Positions 42,524 through 50,116 of a stretch of DNA of 64,000 bases are shown here, in pieces. The notes beneath the pieces were generated by a model. The model ran no database searches, had not been told where the DNA came from, and saw nothing but the letters and a program-made list of their open reading frames with translations. Source of the stretch: Palsa-744 sp036498265 (GTDB lineage: Bacteria; Actinomycetota; Thermoleophilia; Solirubrobacterales; Solirubrobacteraceae); the NCBI GenBank assembly GCA_036498265.1, contig DASYFT010000005.1:186001-250000 (forward strand). The letters are read 5' to 3'. The stretch's first letter is position 1; every line of letters begins with the position of its first letter. The translations under genes and the position numbers were made by a program.

Positions 42524-43936
42524 ATGAGCAGCCACGTCACAGTCGATCGCTGGCAGTTCACGCTGACGGTGATGGTCCACTACGTGTTCCCGATCATCAC
42601 CATGGGGCTGGCGCTGTTCATCGTGTGGCTGGAGACGGTCTCGTTCGTGGGGAGCGAGCGTCGCAGGCTCCCGCTGCTTCGCAAGTCGCCGCAGGAGCGA
42701 GCCGCCCACCACGACGCAGCGCACTTCTGGGCGAAGATCTTCGCCGTCAACTTCGGCTTCGGCGTGGTCACCGGAATCCCCCTGGAGTTCCAGTTCGGCA
42801 CCAACTGGGCGGGCTTCTCCAACTTCGCCGGCGGGGTCATAGGGCAGACCCTCGCGATGGAGGGAGTGTTCGCGTTCTTCGCCGAGTCGGTCTTCATCGG
42901 CGTCTTCCTGTGGGCCCGCGATCGAGTGGGACCACGGCTGCACTGGGCGTCCGCGGTGATGGTCTGGGTCGGATCGTGGATATCCGGCTTCTTCATCATC
43001 GCCACCAACGCCTGGATGCAGCATCCCGTGGCCTACACGATGAAAGGCGGCCGCGCACAGCTCGACTCCTTCTGGGGGCTTCTCACGAATCCCTGGATCG
43101 GATGGCAGTACGCGCACAACATGGGCGGCGCAGCGATCTCGGGCGCCTTCCTGCTGGCCGCCGGAGGCGCCTTCTACACCTTGCTCGGCCGTCACCTGCA
43201 GTTCGGGCGGATCTGCCTCACCGCCGGCGTGGTCGGCGCGCTCATCTTCTCGGCCCTTCAGATCTTCCCCACCGGCGACGGCCAGGCGCGCCAGCTCGCC
43301 CGCTACCAGCCCTCGAGCTTCGCCGCCGCCGAGGCCCTTTTCCACACGGAGAAGGGCGCACCGCTGGTCATCATCGGGAACCCCAACACGCAGCAGCGGA
43401 CGCTCGAATCGGCGATCGAAATGCCGCACTTCCTGTCGTTCCTCACCTCCCATCGCTGGAACGCCACGCTGCGCGGCCTGGACACGATCCCGACGGACCG
43501 ATGGCCGAGCTCGGTCCCGCTCGTCTACTACGCCTACCACATCATGATCGGGCTGGGCACCCTGCTGCTCCTGGTCGCGCTGCTCGCGGTGCTCATGCTC
43601 CGGCGCGGCAGGCTGTTCGCCTCCAGGGCGATGCTCTGGGCGCTGATGCTGGCGTTCCCCTTCACGATGATCGCCAACCTCGCCGGCTGGACCGTGGCCG
43701 AGACCGGGCGCCAGCCGTGGGTCGTCTACAACCTGCAGCTCACGAGCGCGGGAGCCTCGCCCGAAGGGTCGGTCCCGGCCGGCACCGGGATCTTCTCGCT
43801 GCTCGGCTTCGCCGGCCTCTACGTGCTCCTCGGGCTGCTCTACGTGTTCATGCAGGCACGCATCGTGAGCAAGGGGCCGGACACCGGCGACTCCGGCACG
43901 ATCAGCACAAGCCCCGAGCCGGCGGGTGCCCGATGA
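42524..43936 (+). CDS. cydA: cytochrome bd ubiquinol/menaquinol oxidase subunit I
   Basis: The 470-residue membrane protein carries the haem ligands of CydA: His19 in MVHYVFPIITM, a further axial His in the QYAHNMGG region, and the quinol-site motif GWTVAETGRQPWVVYN with its invariant Glu. The Q-loop is short. With CydB it reduces oxygen to water at low oxygen without pumping protons, using quinol from the membrane. Its stop overlaps the cydB start (ATGA). No cydDC assembly ABC genes lie nearby. Confidence 0.96.
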   Translation: MSSHVTVDRWQFTLTVMVHYVFPIITMGLALFIVWLETVSFVGSERRRLPLLRKSPQERAAHHDAAHFWAKIFAVNFGFGVVTGIPLEFQFGTNWAGFSNFAGGVIGQTLAMEGVFAFFAESVFIGVFLWARDRVGPRLHWASAVMVWVGSWISGFFIIATNAWMQHPVAYTMKGGRAQLDSFWGLLTNPWIGWQYAHNMGGAAISGAFLLAAGGAFYTLLGRHLQFGRICLTAGVVGALIFSALQIFPTGDGQARQLARYQPSSFAAAEALFHTEKGAPLVIIGNPNTQQRTLESAIEMPHFLSFLTSHRWNATLRGLDTIPTDRWPSSVPLVYYAYHIMIGLGTLLLLVALLAVLMLRRGRLFASRAMLWALMLAFPFTMIANLAGWTVAETGRQPWVVYNLQLTSAGASPEGSVPAGTGIFSLLGFAGLYVLLGLLYVFMQARIVSKGPDTGDSGTISTSPEPAGAR

Positions 43937-44961
43937 CGACGGTCTGGTTCTGCCTGCTGGCGTTCATGATCACGGTCTACGTGGTGCTCGACGGGTTCGA
44001 CCTTGGCGTCGGCGCGCTGCACCGGATCCTCGCTCGCGACGCCGCCGAGCGCGAGGAGGCGACGGCCCTCATCGGTCCGGTCTGGGACGGGAACGAGGTC
44101 TGGCTGATCGCGGCCGGCGGCGTGCTCTTCCTCGGCTTCCCCAAGGCCTACGCGGCGGCTTTCAGCGGGCTCTACTTCGGCCTGATCATCGTCCTCTGGC
44201 TGCTGGTGGGCCGCGGGCTCGGCCTGGAGCTGCGCCACCAGTCGGAGAACCCGCTCTGGCAGACCGCCTGCGACACGGTCTTCTGGCTGTGCTCCGCGGC
44301 GCTCGCCTTCATGTTCGGGGTGACGCTCGGCAACGTCGTGCGCGGGGTGCCGCTCGGCCCTGACGGGTACTTCAAGGAGCCGCTGTTCCACCTCCTCAAC
44401 TGGTACGGGCTGCTGATCGGGCTGTTCGGGCTCGTCGTGCTGAGCGCCCACGGCGCCAGCTTCCTCGCCGCGAGAGCGCGGGGCCCGCTCGCCGGCCGCG
44501 CGGGGCGAGCCGCGCGCCGGCTCTGGTGGGCGGAGCTGCTGCTCCTCGCGGCCCTCGCCTACCCCACGTACAGCGTTCGCCACTCGATGTTCGAAAGCTT
44601 CGGCGATCACCCATGGCGCCTCGTCTTCCCGGTGCTAGCGCTTGCCGCCCTCGCGGCGCAGCAGGCCTTCCAGCGGGCGCGTCGCTGGGGACGCGGGTTC
44701 CTCGCCTCGTGCCTGTTCATCGTGGGGCTGCTGGGCAGCGCCGCCGCGGGCCTCTATCCGAACATCCTGCCGGCCCGCCAGGGTCACCTCTACGGGCTCA
44801 CGATCGACAACGCCGCCTCGGGACACCACGCGCTGGTTGTCGGGCTGCGGTGGTGGTCGTTGGGGATCGTGCTGGCCATCGCCTACTTCATCCTGGCCTA
44901 CCGCTTCCTGTTCCTCCGCGCGCCCGAGCAGGCCGCGCCCGAGCCGACCGTCCGCGGCTAG
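43933..44961 (+). CDS. cydB: cytochrome bd oxidase subunit II
   Basis: The 342-residue product has about eight spans and CydB hallmarks: VVLDGFDLGVGALHRIL near the start, GPVWDGNEVWLIAAGGVLF, and GLYPNILPA near the end. It pairs with CydA and shapes the haem b595/d side of the enzyme. ATG overlaps the cydA TGA, so the subunits are translationally coupled. The family-typical final helix RFLFLRAPEQ is present. Confidence 0.96.
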   Translation: MTTVWFCLLAFMITVYVVLDGFDLGVGALHRILARDAAEREEATALIGPVWDGNEVWLIAAGGVLFLGFPKAYAAAFSGLYFGLIIVLWLLVGRGLGLELRHQSENPLWQTACDTVFWLCSAALAFMFGVTLGNVVRGVPLGPDGYFKEPLFHLLNWYGLLIGLFGLVVLSAHGASFLAARARGPLAGRAGRAARRLWWAELLLLAALAYPTYSVRHSMFESFGDHPWRLVFPVLALAALAAQQAFQRARRWGRGFLASCLFIVGLLGSAAAGLYPNILPARQGHLYGLTIDNAASGHHALVVGLRWWSLGIVLAIAYFILAYRFLFLRAPEQAAPEPTVRG

Positions 44962-45000
44962 CGTCGCGGCGATGGCGGGCACTATCGTCGTGCGTCAGCG

Positions 45001-45054
45001 ATGGGCGGCGAGATCAGCATGGGTGGCGAGATCAGCATGGGCGGCGAGATCAGG
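45001..45054 (+). repeat. three tandem 18-bp units containing start codons
   Basis: Units 45001-45018, 45019-45036 and 45037-45054 differ at only two positions and each encodes MGGEI plus Ser/Arg. Each unit offers an in-frame ATG. Confidence 0.9.
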
Positions 45055-45522
45055 ATCCGCTGGGCCCGGAGCCCCGAGGACCTCAGCGGAGCCCTGGCGC
45101 TCAGGGAGGAGGTCTTCTGCCGCGAGCAGGGCGTGCCGCGAGCCGATGAGATCGACGGGCTCGATGACGCCGCGCTGCACCTGGTGGCACTCGAGCCTGG
45201 GGACGCCGGCCGGGTCATCGGCACGTTGCGGCTCCTGCTGGATGACGAGCTGGCACGGATCGGTCGCGTCGCGGTGCAACGCGACCAGCGACGCCGCGGG
45301 CTCGCCTCGCGCATGCTGGAGATGGCGCTCGATGCGGCACGCGAGCACGGCTGTGTGGAGGCGCGCCTCGCCGCTCAGACGGTGGCGAGCGCCCTCTATG
45401 AGCGCGCCGGCTTCACGGTCGACTCCGATCCCTTCGAGGAGGCGGGGATGGAGCACGTCTGGATGGGTCTAGTGCTCCAGGAGCGCGATGCCGCCGACGG
45501 GAAGGGCGGTGCCCGCCCCTAG
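45001..45522 (+). CDS. GNAT-family N-acetyltransferase (ElaA/YkkB-like)
   Basis: After a three-fold repeated MGGEIS start (residues 1-18), the GNAT fold covers about 19-165. It has LSGALALREEVFCREQGVPR near the front, the acetyl-CoA loop VQRDQRRRGLASRMLE with the R/Q-xx-G-x-G/A motif, and ASALYERAGFTVDSDPFEE at the end. It transfers an acetyl group to an unknown amine. The repeat gives three equally good ATGs at 45001, 45019 and 45037; the fold needs none of the first two. TATCGT is 12 bases before the first. Confidence 0.88.
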   Translation: MGGEISMGGEISMGGEIRIRWARSPEDLSGALALREEVFCREQGVPRADEIDGLDDAALHLVALEPGDAGRVIGTLRLLLDDELARIGRVAVQRDQRRRGLASRMLEMALDAAREHGCVEARLAAQTVASALYERAGFTVDSDPFEEAGMEHVWMGLVLQERDAADGKGGARP

Positions 45523-45568
45523 CCGGTTTCACCCTCGCGAAAGCGGACAATCAGATCTGGGGAGTCCG

Positions 45569-46249
45569 ATGAGCGAAGAGGCGGGCAAGCATGCGGCGGT
45601 GAGCGAGTCGGTGGCGCCTCGCGTCGAGCAGGTCACGATCCCGTTCGCACGGGACGTGTCGCTCGGCGGCGAGCTGCGGATCCCGGAGCGCCCGCGGGGC
45701 GTCGTCGCCTTCGCCCACGGCAGCGGCTCGAGCCGGTTCAGCCCGCGCAACCGCTCCGTCGCCGAGGCGCTGGAGGACGCAGGCTACGCCACGCTGCTGT
45801 TCGACCTGCTCACCCCCAGCGAGGAGCGCGACCGGGCCAACGTGTTCGACATCCCGCTGTTGGCCTCCCGCCTGCTGACGGCAAGCGCCTGGCTGCGGGA
45901 GCGCCCCGACCTCGCCGTGCTCGGCCTGGCCTACTTCGGCGCCAGCACCGGCGCCGCGGCGGCGCTCGAAGCCGCGGCCAGGTTGGGCGAGCGCGTGCGG
46001 GCGGTGGTCTCACGGGGAGGGCGCCCTGACCTCGCGCGCAACCTCGGCGCGGTCCGCGCCCCTACGCTGCTGATCGTCGGTGGCGCCGATGAGCAGGTGC
46101 TCGAGCTCAACCGCCAGGCCCAGCGCCGGCTGGGCGCCCCGAGCGAGCTCGCGATCGTGCCCGGAGCCACGCATCTGTTCTCCGAGCCCGGAGCGCTCGA
46201 GCAGGTGAGCCGCCTTGCGATCGACTGGTTCGACCGGCATCTGGCTTGA
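45569..46249 (+). CDS. alpha/beta hydrolase, dienelactone-hydrolase-like
   Basis: The 226-residue protein has the nucleophile elbow GASTG (in YFGASTGAAAALEAA), an oxyanion-side VVAFAHGSGSSRFSPRN, and the late acid/His parts LLIVGGADEQVLELN and VPGATHLFSEPGALEQV. Members of this group are esterases or unknown hydrolases, often next to phosphoribosyltransferase genes. Here it follows the GNAT gene by 46 bases. GGGGAG before the ATG serves as ribosome-binding site. Ends near a run of ten G (46275-46284) in the convergent gap. Confidence 0.87.
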   Translation: MSEEAGKHAAVSESVAPRVEQVTIPFARDVSLGGELRIPERPRGVVAFAHGSGSSRFSPRNRSVAEALEDAGYATLLFDLLTPSEERDRANVFDIPLLASRLLTASAWLRERPDLAVLGLAYFGASTGAAAALEAAARLGERVRAVVSRGGRPDLARNLGAVRAPTLLIVGGADEQVLELNRQAQRRLGAPSELAIVPGATHLFSEPGALEQVSRLAIDWFDRHLA

Positions 46250-46286
46250 GCAGGCAGAGGCGATCACGCACGCCGGGGGGGGGGTC

Positions 46287-48602
46287 TCACCTGCCCGCGG
46301 ACATCGTCACGCTCAGCTCGCCGGTCTGCTCCGCGAGCATGAAGCCGGTGGCCTCCTCGCCGCGCTGGAAGTCGAGGGTGACTGTTGCCGAGCCCACCCG
46401 CAGTCGCTCGAGGCGGACGGTCTCGAGCCAGTCCGGCAGCGCCGGCCGGACGACCGTGAGCTCCCGCGCCGGCGCGTTCGCCGAGATGCCGAGCATCGCC
46501 TGCAGGACCATGAACGGTGCAGCCGCGGCCCATGCCTGCGGTATGCAGGCCACCGGGTAGGCGACGACGGACGCCCGCTCGGAGCGGTCGAAGCCGCAGT
46601 AGAGCTCCGGCAGGCGCGAATCGCGAGCGCCGGCGGCCACGTCGAACAGGCACGCCGCGATACGCAGGACGGCGTCCTGGTAGCCATAGCGCTTGAGGCC
46701 GGCCGCGATGATCGCGTTGTCATGAGGCCACACGGACCCGTTGTGGTAACTCATCGGGTTGTAGGCGGGGCACAGGCTGGACAGCGTCCGCACTCCCCAG
46801 CCGGCGAACATGTCGTCTCCGAGCAGACGCTCCACGACCGAGCCCGCCTTCTCCGGGTCGACGATGCCGCAGTAGAGGCAGTGCCCCGGGTTGGAGGTGA
46901 CGCTCGCCACCTGCTGCTTGCGGCCGTCGAGCGCCAGCGCGAACGTGCCCTCCTGCGGGTTCCAGAAGACATCGTTGAACGCCACCCGGAGGTCGTGCGC
47001 CTCCTGGCGCAGACGGGCCGCCACATCGTCCAGATCGAGCGCGTCGTAGACGTCCGCGATCGCCAGCTTGCCGGCATACACGTAGCCCTGGACCTCGACG
47101 AGCGCGATCGGCCCCTCGGCGAGGCTCCCGTCCTCGTGGACGATCGAGTCATCGGAGTCCTTCCAGCCGTGGTTGCGCAGCCCGGCGCTCGAGCGCCGCT
47201 CGTACTCGACGAAGCCGTCGCCGTCACGGTCGCCGTAGTCGTCGATCCACCGCAGTGCCGCGTCGAGCGCGGGACGCAGCGTCCTCAGCGTCTCGAGGTC
47301 ACCGGTCCAGGCGTGGTACTCGGCCGCGCGCATCAGGAACAGCGGGGTCGCATCGACGGTCCCGTAGTAGGGCGTATGCGGGATCAGCCCGGCCTTGGCG
47401 AGCTCCCCCATGCGCAGCTCGTGCAGGATCTTGCCGGGCTCGGCGTCTCGCCACGGGTCGTCCTCCGTGGCCTGCAGCCGCGCGAGCGCGAGCAGCGCGT
47501 CGCGAACCAGGTCGGGGTTGAGGATCAGCGCCTCGCCGGAGCTCACCAGCGCGTCGCGGCCGAATGGCGCGACGTACCACGGGATGCCCGCGGCGAGGAT
47601 CTGCCCGTTGGAGAGCGGCAGGATGAGTGCGCGCAGGTCCTGGGTGGAGGTCGCCATCAGCTGGTCGTAGAGCTCGTTGTCGCTGACGATGGCGGTGCAG
47701 CGCGAGCGCCAGCGCGCTTCGGCGTTCACGAGTTCCGTCGCCGCCGTGGACGGGCGCCGGCGCGGGCGGCGCTGGCCGGTCACCGACGGCTCCGCCGTCA
47801 CGAGGTACTCGGCGGGCGCGCCCGGCGCCAGGGCGACGTGCCAGGTTGCCAGCGCGCGAACGGAGTCGATGTCGAGGCGGTCGGGAGCCGGGTCGAACTC
47901 GATGACGGTCTCGCGGAACACGTTGTCCTCGCCGACGTAGGCGAGCGTCACCCCGCGCTCGGTGCGTCGGGGCGCCAGGTCGTGCCCCCGGGCGGGGCGC
48001 CGGGGCGCGCCGCGGACCTCGAACATGTCGGCGAAGTCGGCGCCCAGAGCGAGCGCGACCGGAACCGTGATCGTGCTGGCGAGGAAGTTGCGCACCCGCA
48101 CCAGGTAGTACAGGCGGCCGGCGGCAACCATCAGCTCGCGCGTGATGCTCAGCGACAGCTGCGGCACCGACGAGCCGGACTCGCCCTGGAGCGTCGCGTT
48201 GGTCGCGTCGAGCACGGCGCGGTGCTCGAAGGCGGTGTACGAGAGGGCGACCGGCCGCGCCTCGCCCACCTCCAGGCGGATCTCCGAGAGATGCCGCATG
48301 TCGTGCATGTAGAAGCCCTCGCCGGACACCTGGGCGGGCGCCACGTCTCCGTCTGTGCGGGCGCACAGGAACACCTCCCCGTCCTTCAGCACGAGCAGCT
48401 CCTCTCGCGCCTCCGCGGGGATCGGCGGAGCGCCGTGCAGCTCGACCGGGCCCGCGCGCCCGACCACCGCGAAGGGTTCGCCCCGGGGAGACAACACCTC
48501 GCGGCCGGCGTCTCCGTCGGCGCCGGCCGGGTGCAGGGTCCCAGAGCGCTCATCGACGTCCGCGCCGGTCGTGCTCGCGCTCTCGTGCATGCGGTCGTCC
48601 AT
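46287..48602 (-). CDS. glycogen debranching enzyme-type glucosidase (GDE_N_bis + GDE_C)
   Basis: The 771-residue protein has an N-terminal beta domain (VLKDGEVFLCARTDGDVAPA, then GFYMHDMRHLSEIRLEVG, near residues 75-120) typical of the actinobacterial amylo-alpha-1,6-glucosidase-like family. An (alpha/alpha)6 barrel follows with WYVAPFGRDALVSSGEALIL and the acidic segments DGDGFVEYER and NGSVWPHDNAII. It probably removes glucose or disaccharide units from branched or storage glucans. It is divergent from a GT4 glycosyltransferase gene, a pairing that suggests joint control of a glucan or trehalose-like pathway. The exact start is uncertain; 48590 is an alternative. Confidence 0.88.
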   Translation of the reverse strand: MDDRMHESASTTGADVDERSGTLHPAGADGDAGREVLSPRGEPFAVVGRAGPVELHGAPPIPAEAREELLVLKDGEVFLCARTDGDVAPAQVSGEGFYMHDMRHLSEIRLEVGEARPVALSYTAFEHRAVLDATNATLQGESGSSVPQLSLSITRELMVAAGRLYYLVRVRNFLASTITVPVALALGADFADMFEVRGAPRRPARGHDLAPRRTERGVTLAYVGEDNVFRETVIEFDPAPDRLDIDSVRALATWHVALAPGAPAEYLVTAEPSVTGQRRPRRRPSTAATELVNAEARWRSRCTAIVSDNELYDQLMATSTQDLRALILPLSNGQILAAGIPWYVAPFGRDALVSSGEALILNPDLVRDALLALARLQATEDDPWRDAEPGKILHELRMGELAKAGLIPHTPYYGTVDATPLFLMRAAEYHAWTGDLETLRTLRPALDAALRWIDDYGDRDGDGFVEYERRSSAGLRNHGWKDSDDSIVHEDGSLAEGPIALVEVQGYVYAGKLAIADVYDALDLDDVAARLRQEAHDLRVAFNDVFWNPQEGTFALALDGRKQQVASVTSNPGHCLYCGIVDPEKAGSVVERLLGDDMFAGWGVRTLSSLCPAYNPMSYHNGSVWPHDNAIIAAGLKRYGYQDAVLRIAACLFDVAAGARDSRLPELYCGFDRSERASVVAYPVACIPQAWAAAAPFMVLQAMLGISANAPARELTVVRPALPDWLETVRLERLRVGSATVTLDFQRGEEATGFMLAEQTGELSVTMSAGR

Positions 48603-48809
48603 CAGCTCAGTGGAGATCGTGTGCTTGCGCTCGCCATCCCTTACCTCGCCAATCGGCCACCGCGAGCCTCGGTTCAAGCGGACGGCAGCACCGTCGGCTC
48701 GCTCCAATGTTGGCAGTTTTGACGGTCCCGGCGGCGGGAACCTGCCATGTGAGCGCTCGCACAAGGCGAGCGGAGGCGACAGAACGTCGCAGGTTGGGCG
48801 GGAGGTGGC

Positions 48810-50018
48810 ATGGAGACGCGCAGCGACAGCGACGGAGGGGACGGCACGCTCTCGACGGCCGCCCGGTCGCTTCGCATCGCGATGCTCGCGCCACCGTGGA
48901 TCCCCGTGCCTCCGCCGGCCTACGGCGGCATCGAGGCGGTCGTGGCGCTGCTGTGCGACGAGCTCACGGCGCGCGGCCACCACGTGACGCTGTTCGCCGC
49001 TCCGCGGTCGCGCTCCCCGGCGCGGGTCCGCCCATTGCTCGAGCAGCCGTACCCCGACGACATCGGCGCGGCCCTGTACGAGAGCGACCACGTCGCCTGC
49101 GCCTGGGACGAGATCGATCGCGCCGCCGAGCGCGGCCGCCCGTTCGACGTCGTCCACGACCACACGGCGTTCACGGCGCTGGCGATGGCGGCGCGCGTGA
49201 GCGCGCCGGTGGTCCACACCTTGCACGGTGTGTTCAGCGACGACACGGCCGGCTTCTACGAGCGCCACGCCCACAAGTCGCACCTGGTGGCGATCAGCGA
49301 GACGCAGCGAGCGAGCGCGCCACCCGGCGTGCGACCCAGCGCGGTGGTGCCCAACCCGATCGTCATCGACGACTGGCCGATGCGCACCGAGAAGGAGGAC
49401 TACCTGCTCTGGATCGGCCGCATGGACCCTGTGAAGGGCGCCGACCGGGCGATCGCCGCGGCCCGCGACGCCGGCCGCCGGATCGTGCTGGCGGGGCCGG
49501 TGCAGAGCGGGCAGGAGGACTACTTCGCCGGAATCGAGCCGCAGATCGACGGCGAGGAGGTCTGCTTCGTCGGCGAGGTCGGTGGAGCGCGGCGCAAGGA
49601 TCTATTCGCGCGCGCGAGCGCGGTGCTGATGCCGATCCGCTGGGTCGAGCCGTTCGGGATGGTGATGATCGAGGCACTCGCCTGCGGCACCCCGGTGCTG
49701 GCGTTCCCCGAAGGAGCCGCGAACGAGATCGTGGTCGACGGCGAGAACGGCTTCCTCGTCGCCGACGAGCACGAGATGTCGGAAGCGATCGGCCGTCTTG
49801 GCGCGATCGATCCGCTGCGCTGTCGCGAAAGCGTCGCCAGCCGCTACGGCGCTGAGACCGTCGCCGAAGGGTATGAGGCGGTGTACCGCGGGGCGCTCGC
49901 CGCGGCGCGCAGGCAACGTGCGCCGATCGAACGCCGGGCCCCTTCCCGCGGCTCGGAGGCAACCCGCGACGCACCGCTGCCGGGCACCGCCCGAGCGGCT
50001 CTCCAGTCCGCCGGATGA
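48810..50018 (+). CDS. GT4-family glycosyltransferase
   Basis: The 402-residue protein shows a GT-B fold: LRIAMLAPPWIPVPPPAYGG at the front with the donor-side glycines, VVHDHTAFTALAMAARVSAP, VPNPIVIDDWPMRTEKEDYL, and the GT4 nucleotide-sugar motif WVEPFGMVMIEALACGTPVL with the E-x7-E pattern. It transfers a sugar from a nucleotide donor onto an unknown acceptor. Strong GGGAGG lies before the ATG. The last ~50 residues are low complexity. Divergent from the debranching-type enzyme with a 207-base shared region. Confidence 0.93.
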   Translation: METRSDSDGGDGTLSTAARSLRIAMLAPPWIPVPPPAYGGIEAVVALLCDELTARGHHVTLFAAPRSRSPARVRPLLEQPYPDDIGAALYESDHVACAWDEIDRAAERGRPFDVVHDHTAFTALAMAARVSAPVVHTLHGVFSDDTAGFYERHAHKSHLVAISETQRASAPPGVRPSAVVPNPIVIDDWPMRTEKEDYLLWIGRMDPVKGADRAIAAARDAGRRIVLAGPVQSGQEDYFAGIEPQIDGEEVCFVGEVGGARRKDLFARASAVLMPIRWVEPFGMVMIEALACGTPVLAFPEGAANEIVVDGENGFLVADEHEMSEAIGRLGAIDPLRCRESVASRYGAETVAEGYEAVYRGALAAARRQRAPIERRAPSRGSEATRDAPLPGTARAALQSAG

Positions 50019-50116
50019 GCACAGTTCGAGTCGGCCGGGGCAGCGGCCTGGGTCTCCAGCATGGGCAGCGCTCCGGTCGCGTAGCATTGAACGCGGATGG
50101 GGACTCTGTGATCTAG

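Noticed and set aside
42524..44961. cydDC assembly transporter genes next to cydAB
   Set aside because: The flanking genes are a HAD phosphatase and a GNAT enzyme; no ABC-type assembly genes are visible here.
45001..45054. CRISPR-like or transposon repeat
   Set aside because: Units are contiguous 18-mers with no spacers, are coding and include start codons; no other array or cas gene occurs.
46215..48722. Long forward frame of about 835 codons antisense to the debranching enzyme
   Set aside because: The reverse strand has a full family pattern; the forward translation is Arg/Gly/Val-rich shadow sequence.
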